The notes below the pieces were generated by a model. The model saw nothing but the letters and a program-made list of their open reading frames with translations. It was not told the origin of the DNA and searched no databases. This document shows, in pieces, positions 27,868 to 36,265 of a DNA stretch of 64,000 nucleotides (positions within the stretch are counted from its first letter, which is position 1; each line of letters opens with the position of its first letter). The position numbers and the translations under genes are program-made. The DNA comes from Galbibacter sp. BG1. GTDB lineage: Bacteria > Bacteroidota > Bacteroidia > Flavobacteriales > Flavobacteriaceae. The DNA is taken from positions 2,108,501 to 2,172,500 of the forward strand of contig NZ_CP058364.1 of the NCBI RefSeq assembly GCF_013391805.1. The letters run 5' to 3'.

Positions 27868-28147
27868 TGCTATTTATTTATACGGGAAGTTACTATATAT
27901 TTTTGAATCCTTTTTCTTGTATCGGGTACGGATTTTTTCAGAAAAGAATAAATAAAAGTTGTGTGGATATATGGTGACGGAAAAAATCCTTCAGAAGGGA
28001 GATTTAAAAATTATTAGTAAATCGTGATTTTTAAAATTAATTATGGAAAAAAAGTTAAGAAATTATATTTTATTCAAAAAAATAAACCAAAGGGCTTTTT
28101 TATTCTAAATTAATAATTACATTAGCATCATAAACAAGAAAAATTTC

Positions 28148-28225
28148 ATGTTAGCAAACGGATACATCTGGAACTTTTACTTTTTCTTCTTCTATTTTTT
28201 TAATAAAAGAACGGGACGGTTATAG
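28148..28225 (+). CDS. Phe/Tyr-rich leader peptide of the aromatic amino-acid operon
   Basis: A 25-codon ORF, ATG 28148 to TAG 28225. Eleven of its 25 residues are aromatic: seven Phe, three Tyr and one Trp, with the run FYFFFFYFF in the middle. The next gene is prephenate dehydratase, so ribosome stalling at Phe codons would report phenylalanine shortage. The 3' end of the ORF carries the antiterminator half described for the attenuator. Confidence 0.85.
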   Translation: MLANGYIWNFYFFFFYFFNKRTGRL

Positions 28226-28280
28226 GTTTTTGCTAACGAACAATATATAGAGTCCCGAAATTATTTCGGGACTTTTTTTT
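28150..28280 (+). promoter_or_regulatory. Ribosome-mediated transcription attenuator of the phe/tyr operon
   Basis: Three pairings can be seen. (1) GTTAGCAAA (28150-28158, leader start) with TTTGCTAAC (28229-28237). (2) Antiterminator CGGGAC (28212-28217, end of the leader ORF) with GTCCCG (28252-28257). (3) Terminator AGTCCCGAAA (28251-28260) with TTTCGGGACT (28264-28273), then a T run to 28280. Pairing 2 excludes 3. With enough Phe the ribosome reaches the stop at 28225 and covers the antiterminator half, so the terminator forms; stalling at the Phe run frees it. The remaining 27868-28147 spacer shows a possible weak -7 (TACATTAG, 28118-28125) and an AT-rich inverted repeat, nothing else. 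Confidence 0.88.
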
Positions 28281-28293
28281 ATGCAAAATTTAA

Positions 28294-29121
28294 ATGAACA
28301 ATAGAGTTGCCATACAGGGAATATTAGGATCTTTTCACCATCAAGTAGCGCAGGAGTATTTCGGTAGCGCAGTGGAAGTAAATGAATGTCTTTCTTTTGA
28401 TGCGTTGGTAGATAGCTTGATCAACAAAACAAGCGACATAGCGGTAATGGCCATAGAAAATTCCATTGCGGGTTCTATAATTCCCAATTATGCGTTGATT
28501 GATAGTAACAACCTCCATATTATTGGGGAGCACTACATAAACGTTAACCATAATTTCATGGCTCTTAAGGGACAATCCATTAGCGATATTAAAGAGGTTT
28601 ACTCTCACCCAATGGCTTTGTTGCAGTGTAAAACTTTTTTTAAACAATATCCCCATATAAAACTGGTGGAGGATGCCGATACTGCCGAGGTTGCCAGAAG
28701 AATCCATCAAGGTCAGCTAAAAGGGGTGGGAGCCATAGCCAGCAAGGCAGCAGCTTCTATTTTCGATCTGGAAATCCTGGCAGAGAAAATACAGACTATT
28801 CAAACCAATTCAACTCGGTTTGTGATTGTAAAAACCAAGAATTCCATCATTCCTAAGGAAGAAATAAACAAAGCATCCATCATGTTCGAACTGGGGACCA
28901 AACGCGGGAGTCTGGCAACCGTACTAAATGTAATGAGCGATTGTAAGTTGAATCTTACCAAGATACAATCCTTACCTAAAATAGAAACACCCTGGCGTTA
29001 TTCTTTCTTCGTGGATGTAACTTTCGAGCAATACGAAGATTTTGAAAAAGCAAAAGCGCTGCTAGGCATTATGGCTTCGCATTTTAAAGTGCATGGGGAA
29101 TATAAAAACGTAAAAAGATGA
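28294..29121 (+). CDS. pheA: Prephenate dehydratase
   Basis: 275 residues, a monofunctional enzyme converting prephenate to phenylpyruvate. The catalytic NSTRFVIV motif is present and a C-terminal ACT domain follows (residues ~195-270). The ACT Phe-binding motifs GALA and ESRP read GSLA and QSLP here, which may alter feedback inhibition. Chorismate mutase is not fused here but to the DAHP synthase at the end of the operon. The stop overlaps the aminotransferase start by 4 bases. Confidence 0.95.
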   Translation: MNNRVAIQGILGSFHHQVAQEYFGSAVEVNECLSFDALVDSLINKTSDIAVMAIENSIAGSIIPNYALIDSNNLHIIGEHYINVNHNFMALKGQSISDIKEVYSHPMALLQCKTFFKQYPHIKLVEDADTAEVARRIHQGQLKGVGAIASKAAASIFDLEILAEKIQTIQTNSTRFVIVKTKNSIIPKEEINKASIMFELGTKRGSLATVLNVMSDCKLNLTKIQSLPKIETPWRYSFFVDVTFEQYEDFEKAKALLGIMASHFKVHGEYKNVKR

Positions 29122-30263
29122 TTGAAGTAGCGAAACGTTTACAGAGCGTACAGGAATACTACTTTTCTAAAAAATTAAGGGAAGTTAGAGGGTTAATGGC
29201 CAAGGGAAAACCAATAATCAATATGGGAATTGGAAGCCCAGACATGGCTCCTTCCGAAGATGTTCTACAGGCTTTGGTAGCGTCCCTTCGGGAAGATAAG
29301 GCGCATCAATACCAGAGTTACCAAGGCTTGCCAGAATTGAGAAATGCCGCAGTAAATTTCTACAAAGATCATTTTGATGTTACCATCGATAGTGAAACCG
29401 AGATTTTACCGTTAATGGGCTCTAAAGAGGGTATTATGCACATAAGCATGGCTTTTTTAAATGAAGGCGATGAGGTGCTTATTCCTAATCCGGGGTATCC
29501 AACTTATACATCGGTTACAAAATTGGTGGGTGCCATTCCTAAATATTACGATTTAACGGAAGAAAAAGGTTGGTTGCCGAATATGGAAGCTTTGGAGGCT
29601 GAAGACCTTAGCAAGGTAAAGGTAATGTGGCTCAGTTATCCTCATATGCCCACCGGGGCCAACGCCAGTAAAGAAGCTTTCAGCCAATTGGTTGCTTTTG
29701 CAAAACGCCACAACATCCTATTGGTAAACGACAACCCATATAGCTTTGTGTTGAACGACGAAAGATTGAGCATTTTGTCAATCGCAGGGGCAAAGGATGT
29801 GGCTTTGGAATTAAATTCGCTAAGCAAAACCTTTAATATGGCAGGTTGGAGAGTTGGATTTGTGTTTGGAAACGCCAAACATTTGGAAGCAGTTTTAAAG
29901 GTTAAAAGTAATATGGATAGCGGTATGTTTTACGGCCTTCAAAAAGGGGCCGTTAAAGCGTTGGAATCTTCCGCAGAATGGTATGCCGACTTAAATAAGG
30001 TATACAAAAAAAGAAGGGATCTTATTTTTCAACTGGCCGATAAATTAAATTGTACATACGATCGCAGTGCTTCTGGAATGTTTGTTTGGGCTAAACTCCC
30101 AACGGGAATAACTTCCGCAGAAGAATTTATAGACGGCATTTTGTACGACAAAAGTGTTTTTATTACCCCAGGAACTATTTTTGGTAGTAATGGTGAAGGA
30201 TATATTAGGTTTTCCCTTTGCGTAAAAGAGGATAAAATAAAGGAAGCGATAGAGAGGTTTTAG
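29118..30263 (+). CDS. Class I/II PLP aminotransferase, probably aromatic or prephenate aminotransferase
   Basis: 381 residues. PLP lysine K237 in LNSLSKTFNMAGWR, NPGYPTY and NDNPYSF for cofactor binding, and RFSLCVKED at the C-terminus for the substrate carboxylate. Its place between pheA and tyrA, with a 4-base overlap to pheA, suggests it transaminates phenylpyruvate and 4-hydroxyphenylpyruvate; sequence cannot exclude aspartate or prephenate as substrate. Confidence 0.9.
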   Translation: MIEVAKRLQSVQEYYFSKKLREVRGLMAKGKPIINMGIGSPDMAPSEDVLQALVASLREDKAHQYQSYQGLPELRNAAVNFYKDHFDVTIDSETEILPLMGSKEGIMHISMAFLNEGDEVLIPNPGYPTYTSVTKLVGAIPKYYDLTEEKGWLPNMEALEAEDLSKVKVMWLSYPHMPTGANASKEAFSQLVAFAKRHNILLVNDNPYSFVLNDERLSILSIAGAKDVALELNSLSKTFNMAGWRVGFVFGNAKHLEAVLKVKSNMDSGMFYGLQKGAVKALESSAEWYADLNKVYKKRRDLIFQLADKLNCTYDRSASGMFVWAKLPTGITSAEEFIDGILYDKSVFITPGTIFGSNGEGYIRFSLCVKEDKIKEAIERF

Positions 30264-30330
30264 GTCATAGAAAAAGAAGAGAGTAAAGAAAATAGAGAAG
30301 TGAAAGGAAGTGGGTTTACGTTTTTAAAAC

Positions 30331-30358
30331 CATAATTCGTAAATCATAATTCGTAAAT
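30331..30358 (+). repeat. Perfect tandem duplication of a 14-bp unit
   Basis: CATAATTCGTAAAT occurs twice without a gap (30331-30344 and 30345-30358) immediately before tyrA, followed by a partial third copy (CGGAATTCG). It may be a product of slippage. Confidence 0.9.
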
Positions 30359-30369
30359 CGGAATTCGAA

Positions 30370-31230
30370 ATGAATGTATTTGTAATAGGGTTAGGGCTCA
30401 TAGGAGGATCGATGGCGTTAGACATAAAAGCCAGCAATAAGGAGGTCAAGATTTTTGGTTTTGATGCGAATGAGAACCATATGGAGGAAGCCTTAGCACT
30501 AGGTTTTATTGATGAAAAGGTCCATTTTGAAGAGGTAACGAAAGCAGATGTGGTAATTGTTTCAATACCTGTAAATGCTGCTATGGAAGTGGTTCCAAAA
30601 CTTTTGGATATCGTAAAAGATGAAACTTTGGTTTTTGATGTTGGCTCTACAAAGGCTAATATTTGCAGCGTTTTGGAAAACCACACCAAAAGGAGGAATT
30701 TTTTGGCAACCCACCCCATTGCGGGTACCGAGTTTTCGGGGCCAAAAGCAGCGATACACGGTTTGTACAGAAATAAAACAAATATTATCTGCGAGGTAGA
30801 AAAAACAGCGTTTAAGCTACAGGAAAAGGCATTTAAGATATTTAACGATCTCGGGATGCGTATTCGGTACATGGAGCCTAAAGCACATGATAGACATATT
30901 GCGTATGTCTCGCATCTATCGCACATAAGTTCGTTTATGTTGGGGAAAACGGTTATTGAGAAGGAGAAAAACGAACGCGATATTTTCGATATGGCGGGAA
31001 GTGGATTTGAAAGTACGGTGCGTTTAGCAAAAAGTTCGCCAGCGATGTGGAGCCCAATTTTTGAACATAATAAAGAAAATGTAATTGAAACCTTGGAGGA
31101 GTACATAGCCAACCTTCAAAAGTTTAAGGAGCTAATGAAAGAAGACAATTTTGAAGCTATTTATCAAGAAATGGCAGACACCAATAGAATAAAAGAAATA
31201 TTAAAAGGAATTTCAATCAAAACTTCATAA
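30370..31230 (+). CDS. tyrA: Prephenate dehydrogenase
   Basis: 286 residues. It oxidatively decarboxylates prephenate to 4-hydroxyphenylpyruvate. NAD motif VIGLGLIGGSMA at the N-terminus, FDVGSTK, and the active-site segment ATHPIAGTEFSGP, with YVSHLSH further on. No chorismate mutase or ACT domain is attached. The gene lies 106 bp after the aminotransferase and 12 bp before the DAHP synthase gene. Confidence 0.95.
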   Translation: MNVFVIGLGLIGGSMALDIKASNKEVKIFGFDANENHMEEALALGFIDEKVHFEEVTKADVVIVSIPVNAAMEVVPKLLDIVKDETLVFDVGSTKANICSVLENHTKRRNFLATHPIAGTEFSGPKAAIHGLYRNKTNIICEVEKTAFKLQEKAFKIFNDLGMRIRYMEPKAHDRHIAYVSHLSHISSFMLGKTVIEKEKNERDIFDMAGSGFESTVRLAKSSPAMWSPIFEHNKENVIETLEEYIANLQKFKELMKEDNFEAIYQEMADTNRIKEILKGISIKTS

Positions 31231-31242
31231 GTAAATTTAAAA

Positions 31243-32325
31243 ATGGAAAATTCAGCAGGATTAAGAACATGGTTAGATGGGATGAACTTAGATCATCCAT
31301 TAGTAATAGCTGGCCCATGTAGCGCAGAGACAGAAGAGCAGGTAATGCAAATTGCTCACGATTTAAAAGATACCGACGTAAATTACTACCGTGCTGGTAT
31401 TTGGAAACCAAGAACAAGACCTGGAAATTTTGAAGGTGTTGGTTCTATTGGTTTAAAATGGTTACAGCGCGTAAAAGAGGAAACCGGATTAAAAACAGCT
31501 ACAGAGGTTGCCAACAGAGCACACGTGGAGTTGGCATTGGAACACGATATCGATTTGTTGTGGATTGGTGCACGGTCAACAGTGAGTCCGTTTATTGTTC
31601 AAGACATTGCTGATGCTCTAGAAGGTACCGATAAAGTGGTATTGGTTAAAAACCCAGTGAATCCAGATTTGGCTTTATGGCTTGGTGGTATTGAGCGTTT
31701 GTATAGCAAAAACATTAAAAATTTAGGGGTTATTCACCGAGGATTTTCTTCTTACGAAAAGTCTAAATACCGTAACAATCCAGAGTGGCAATTGGCGATT
31801 GAATTACAAAATAAGTTTCCAGATCTCCCACTAATCTTAGATCCATCCCACATTACCGGAAACAGGGAGATGATTTTTGATGTTTCCCAAACCGCATTGG
31901 ATTTAAATTATGATGGTTTAATGATTGAAACGCATTGTACGCCAGATAAGGCTTGGAGTGATGCCGCCCAACAGGTAACACCAGAATCGTTGAAGCAGAT
32001 CATGAAAGATTTAAAAATTAGAAAAGAAACAGATCAGGAAGCAGAATACAACAGTAAGTTAACCAATTTCCGTGCACAAATAGATGTTATCGACAATTCC
32101 CTAGTGGAAACTCTAGGGAAGCGTATGAAAATTTCTGATGAAATTGGACAGCTCAAAAAACAACGTAACGTAGCCGTGCTTCAATCGAAACGTTGGAACG
32201 AGATTTTAGGGAAAATGATTATGGATGGTGAGGAAAAAGGCCTTAGTGAAGAATTCATTTTAAGAATTTTCAAAGCCATTCACCAAGAGTCCATAAATCA
32301 CCAGGAAAAGATTGTAAAATCCTAA
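31243..32325 (+). CDS. Bifunctional DAHP synthase / chorismate mutase
   Basis: 360 residues. The first ~255 are a class I-beta 3-deoxy-7-phosphoheptulonate synthase (AGPCSAE, AGIWKPRTRPG, WIGARSTVSP, DPSHITGNR). The last ~90 are an AroQ-type chorismate mutase (DVIDNSLVETLGKRMKISDEIGQ). It catalyses the first step of the shikimate pathway and the branch reaction to prephenate. Having the mutase at the C-terminus is the Bacteroidota arrangement. It ends the operon started by pheA and is thus also under the attenuator. Confidence 0.95.
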   Translation: MENSAGLRTWLDGMNLDHPLVIAGPCSAETEEQVMQIAHDLKDTDVNYYRAGIWKPRTRPGNFEGVGSIGLKWLQRVKEETGLKTATEVANRAHVELALEHDIDLLWIGARSTVSPFIVQDIADALEGTDKVVLVKNPVNPDLALWLGGIERLYSKNIKNLGVIHRGFSSYEKSKYRNNPEWQLAIELQNKFPDLPLILDPSHITGNREMIFDVSQTALDLNYDGLMIETHCTPDKAWSDAAQQVTPESLKQIMKDLKIRKETDQEAEYNSKLTNFRAQIDVIDNSLVETLGKRMKISDEIGQLKKQRNVAVLQSKRWNEILGKMIMDGEEKGLSEEFILRIFKAIHQESINHQEKIVKS

Positions 32326-32341
32326 CAATTGTAGAAGTAAG

Positions 32342-32630
32342 AAGTTAAAAGTACAAAGTAAGATTGAAGTTGTTTGTTGGAAAAGTCAACCGCTAATTTC
32401 TTAATTTGTACTTTTGCTTAAATTATTTATAGAATAAATGATTTGGGGATTATTTTAAAAACTCCTTATCTTCAGAATAGTAATCAAAAGCTACGAGAGC
32501 AGGAGCGCAGGTACGGAGCGACGCGGAGTTTTGATTACGGTTTTTCGACTTCATGGTCGAAAAAATTCCTTGGATAAGGCGCCCTTTTCTTTGTTTCGTT
32601 TCTTTTGGGCGAACAAAAGAAATGAAAGAG
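32342..32630 (+). repeat. Cluster of five inverted repeats in a gene-free spacer
   Basis: The 371-bp gap between the DAHP synthase gene and rsgA holds five inverted repeats. (a) 32342-32363 with 32399-32420, centred on AAAAGTACAAA/TTTGTACTTTT. (b) CCTTATC 32464-32470 with GATAAGG 32573-32579, enclosing (c) GTAATCAAAA 32480-32489 with 32529-32538, and (d) TTTTTCGAC 32541-32549 with 32556-32564. (e) 32589-32607 with 32614-32630. Pairs b-c-d would fold as a three-way junction. Non-coding repeat or RNA; the function is unknown. Confidence 0.7.
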
Positions 32631-32696
32631 ATTATGGTTTTAAAAATTTTATTAAAACCACTTATTTAATAAATACAAACAGGTGCATTTAAATTA

Positions 32697-33644
32697 ATGA
32701 CAGGGATCGTTTACAAATCTACCGGAAGCTGGTACAGTGTTAAAGCTGATGACGGACAGTTCTACAATTGTAGGATTAAAGGAAAATTCAGGATACAAGG
32801 TATTAAAAGCACCAACCCCGTTGCCGTAGGCGATTTAGTGGAGTTCGATTTAGAAACCATTGGCGACGAAACCATAGGGATTATAAAAGACATTCAAGAG
32901 CGAAAGAATTATATCATCCGAAAATCGGTAAATCTTTCCAAGCGTACGCATATTATTGGAGCCAATGTAGACGTTGCTTTTTTATTAGTAACGCTAAACA
33001 ATCCCACAACTTTTACAGATTTTATCGATCGTTTTTTGGTAACCTCCGAGGCTTATCATGTAACGCCTATTTTACTTTTCAACAAAATAGATACGTATAA
33101 CGAAGAGGAGCTTATAGATGTGAAATATTTGCAGAATGTCTATACAAATATAGGGTATCAATGTATTGAAGTATCGGCAAAAAATAGTACTAATGTAGAA
33201 ACTGTAAAGCAATTAATGGTGGGTAAAACCAGTATATTTTCTGGACATTCTGGCGTTGGTAAATCTACTTTGATAAATGCCATTGAACCTGGATTGGATT
33301 TAAAAACAGCCGAAATTTCTGAACAACACAAACAAGGTCAACATACAACCACCTTTGCTGAAATGTTCGATTTAAGTTTTGATGCCCGAATTATCGATAC
33401 ACCTGGAATAAAAGGATTTGGAATTGTAGATATGGACAAATATGAAGTTGGTAACTATTTTCCGGAATTCTTTGAACTGAAAAGCGAATGTAAATTTAAT
33501 AATTGTTTACATGTGGACGAACCGAAATGTGCGGTAAAAGACGCTTTGGAAAACGATGAAATTGCATGGAGTCGTTATAAAAGTTATTTACAGATTTTAG
33601 AAGGCGAAGAGGAGAATTATCGAACCGATATTTATGGGGATTAA
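32697..33644 (+). CDS. rsgA: Small-subunit ribosome biogenesis GTPase RsgA
   Basis: 315 residues. A circularly permuted GTPase that acts late in 30S maturation. Order of parts: N-terminal OB fold (residues ~1-65), G4 motif NKID near residue 145, then G1 GHSGVGKSTL near 184, G3 DTPGIKGFG near 235, and a zinc-binding C-terminus (ECKFNNCLHVDEPKC). The reversed G4-G1-G3 order is diagnostic. Confidence 0.96.
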   Translation: MTGIVYKSTGSWYSVKADDGQFYNCRIKGKFRIQGIKSTNPVAVGDLVEFDLETIGDETIGIIKDIQERKNYIIRKSVNLSKRTHIIGANVDVAFLLVTLNNPTTFTDFIDRFLVTSEAYHVTPILLFNKIDTYNEEELIDVKYLQNVYTNIGYQCIEVSAKNSTNVETVKQLMVGKTSIFSGHSGVGKSTLINAIEPGLDLKTAEISEQHKQGQHTTTFAEMFDLSFDARIIDTPGIKGFGIVDMDKYEVGNYFPEFFELKSECKFNNCLHVDEPKCAVKDALENDEIAWSRYKSYLQILEGEEENYRTDIYGD

Positions 33645-33788
33645 CCCGTAATAGGATTTTTGAGAAATAAAGAATAGCTTTTCCAAAGAATAATCCATCG
33701 GGTATTGTGTTGAAAAAAGTATCCGTAAACGGAAAAGGGGCAGTTTTTAGTAAGGGATTAAAACAAAAAACTATAAACCGTTAATTGA

Positions 33789-34241
33789 ATGCGCGTTGTA
33801 ATACAGAGAGTAAACGAGGCAAGTGTTACTATTGAAGGTAAAGTAAGTTCAGCAATAGAAAAAGGGGTACTTATTTTACTGGGAATTGAAGAAGCCGATA
33901 CCGATGAAGATATTCAATGGCTGTGCAGGAAAATAGGCGGACTACGTATTTTTAATGATGAAAACGGGGTGATGAACCTCTCCTTAAAAGATATAGACGG
34001 AGAAGCTTTGGTAGTCAGTCAATTTACTTTGCATGCTTCCACTAAAAAAGGGAATAGGCCATCGTATATAAAAGCAGCCAAACCCGATATTGCGATACCG
34101 CTTTACAAAGCCTTTGTAGAACAACTAAAACAAGAACTGGGAAAGGAAATCTGCACAGGAACTTTTGGTGCCGATATGAAGGTAGCGCTGCTAAACGACG
34201 GACCGGTTACTATAATTATAGACTCTAAAAATAGGGAATAA
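33789..34241 (+). CDS. dtd: D-aminoacyl-tRNA deacylase
   Basis: 150 residues, standard length. It hydrolyses D-amino acids (and glycine) mischarged on tRNA. Motifs: SQFTLHA (active-site Thr region) and the C-terminal NDGPVTIII with the cis Gly-Pro that screens chirality. It follows rsgA after 144 bp containing a small TCCG/CGGA hairpin and no gene. Confidence 0.95.
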   Translation: MRVVIQRVNEASVTIEGKVSSAIEKGVLILLGIEEADTDEDIQWLCRKIGGLRIFNDENGVMNLSLKDIDGEALVVSQFTLHASTKKGNRPSYIKAAKPDIAIPLYKAFVEQLKQELGKEICTGTFGADMKVALLNDGPVTIIIDSKNRE

Positions 34242-34321
34242 GGTTTAAATACATAAATAATTCTATGATTTATAGATAGTTTTTATATTTTTAGAACCTA
34301 AACCAACACCTTAACCCTATA

Positions 34322-36241
34322 ATGTCAACCAAAATTTATGGAGTTTTTATTTGCATATGCGTTTTCTGTGGCTTTGCGAATGCTCAGCAAGCTTTTTCTT
34401 TACAATCGTTAATTTTAAATTCGGAATTAATTGAAGATTCCAATGCTATTATAAGAAATGATAGCATTTCCATTGAATTGGATGCGGTGGACGACATGAA
34501 AATTTATAAGGAATTTTCAGTAACCGTTTTAAATAAACTTGGAGAACGATTCGTAGAATCTTCAGAATATTTTAATGAGGGTAGGAATATTAAATCTTTA
34601 GAGGCCTACATTTACGATCAGTCGGGAAATGAGATCAAGAAATTCAGGAAGAAAGATTTTAGGGAGCGGAGTGCCGTTCCAAGAGGTCAATTATATTCAG
34701 ATGATCGTGTATTGTTCTTAGACTACACACCTACATTTTACCCCTATACCATCAAATTTATATCAGAAGTAAAAACAACCAATACCGTTTTTATACCTTC
34801 TTGGTTTTTTGTTTCTGGGTACAATGTAGGTGTTGAAAAAAGCGTTTTCAGAATTAATGATAAAGCCAACCTAGGTGTCCGTTTTCACGAATCTAATTTT
34901 AATGGATTTTCAATAGAAAAAGAAAAGAATGATAGCGAAATTATTTATAAGGCTACCAACCTAAGTGCTATTAAAAGCGAAGAACTATCCCCAAACTTTT
35001 CTAAAATTGTTCCGGCCTTGCATTCCGCAGTAAATAACTTCTTTATCCATGGAGTAGAAGGATATGCTACCAATTGGGAAGAAATGGGTAAATGGATGAA
35101 TTCTTATATTTTAAAGGATCGTGCTGAGTTGCCAAGCCATACGGTAAATTACATTAACTCTCTAGTAGATGGTGTCGAAAACCCTATGGAAAAGGCCAAA
35201 ATTATCTATAAATATGTACAGGAACAGACCAGGTATATAGGCGTTCAAGTGGGAATTGGGGGAATTCAACCAATTGCAGCTTCTGAAGTCGATCAAGTTA
35301 AATACGGGGATTGTAAGGGGTTGTCCAACTACACTCTGGCACTTTTAAAGGCTGTAGGGGTAGATGCCTATTACGTTCATGTTCAAGCGGGTGCCGAAAA
35401 AATAGATTTTATTGAAGATTTTGCCTCACTCAATCAAGGGAACCATGCCATACTCGCTATTCCGAATAACGAATCTTATTGCTGGATCGATTGCACCAGT
35501 AGAATTCATCCCTTCAATTTTGTAGGCGATTTTACCGATAATAGAAAGGTATTGGTTATGAAACCGGAAGGAGGGGAAATTATGGAAACCATGGCTTATT
35601 TAAATGGGCATAACCAGCTTAAAAGCGTTGGGAGTTTTCAGCTTAATGAAAACAATAGTATTACTGCTTCGGTAGCAATGACCTCTACCGGTATTATGTA
35701 CGATAATCATTTTTATTTGGGAGAGAAGTCGGCTGAGGACCAAATAAAGGCCTTTAAAGAATATTGGGGGCACATAAATAATTTAGATATCAAATCCTTA
35801 GTTTTTGAAAATAATGAAGATGAAATTTCCTTTGTGGAAAAATCCAACTTTAGTGCGGAAAATTACGGATCGATTACCGGGGAAAGAATAATTTTTGAAG
35901 CCAATCTTTTCAACCGTATTTCTTATGTTCCCAAACGCTATAAAGATAGGGAAATGCCATTTGAGGTTTCAAGAGGCTTTGCATACAAGGATGACATTAC
36001 GATTAAAATACTTGAAAATTATGAGGTGGAGGCGATGCCTGAAGAAGTCTCTATAATAAATGAATTTGGGAATTATACTTTAAAGCTTACTAAAATAAAT
36101 GATGGAGAACTGCATTACGAAAGGGAGTTTCTTTTGAAATCGGGTTTCTATGAAGCTCAAAAATATAAGGACTATCGCGATTTTAGAAAACAAGTTTCTA
36201 AGTTGGAAAATGCAAAGATAGTTCTCATTAAAAAAACCTAA
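34322..36241 (+). CDS. Exported DUF3857/transglutaminase-like protein with complete catalytic triad
   Basis: 639 residues, signal peptide cleaved near FANAQ. An N-terminal DUF3857 beta domain (~40-270) is followed by a transglutaminase-like core and a C-terminal DUF3858-like beta region. The triad is C331 (KYGDCKG), H375 (NHAIL) and D390 (IDCTS), so it may be an active protease or amidase in the periplasm. Substrate unknown. It lies 24 bp before a paralogue that has lost the triad Cys and His. Confidence 0.85.
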   Translation: MSTKIYGVFICICVFCGFANAQQAFSLQSLILNSELIEDSNAIIRNDSISIELDAVDDMKIYKEFSVTVLNKLGERFVESSEYFNEGRNIKSLEAYIYDQSGNEIKKFRKKDFRERSAVPRGQLYSDDRVLFLDYTPTFYPYTIKFISEVKTTNTVFIPSWFFVSGYNVGVEKSVFRINDKANLGVRFHESNFNGFSIEKEKNDSEIIYKATNLSAIKSEELSPNFSKIVPALHSAVNNFFIHGVEGYATNWEEMGKWMNSYILKDRAELPSHTVNYINSLVDGVENPMEKAKIIYKYVQEQTRYIGVQVGIGGIQPIAASEVDQVKYGDCKGLSNYTLALLKAVGVDAYYVHVQAGAEKIDFIEDFASLNQGNHAILAIPNNESYCWIDCTSRIHPFNFVGDFTDNRKVLVMKPEGGEIMETMAYLNGHNQLKSVGSFQLNENNSITASVAMTSTGIMYDNHFYLGEKSAEDQIKAFKEYWGHINNLDIKSLVFENNEDEISFVEKSNFSAENYGSITGERIIFEANLFNRISYVPKRYKDREMPFEVSRGFAYKDDITIKILENYEVEAMPEEVSIINEFGNYTLKLTKINDGELHYEREFLLKSGFYEAQKYKDYRDFRKQVSKLENAKIVLIKKT

Positions 36242-36265
36242 CCGAAACACTAAATAACTAATTTT

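Noticed and set aside
30324-31112. 262-codon ORF on the minus strand opposite tyrA
   Set aside because: Low-complexity Ser-rich product antisense to a clearly conserved gene; a shadow frame.
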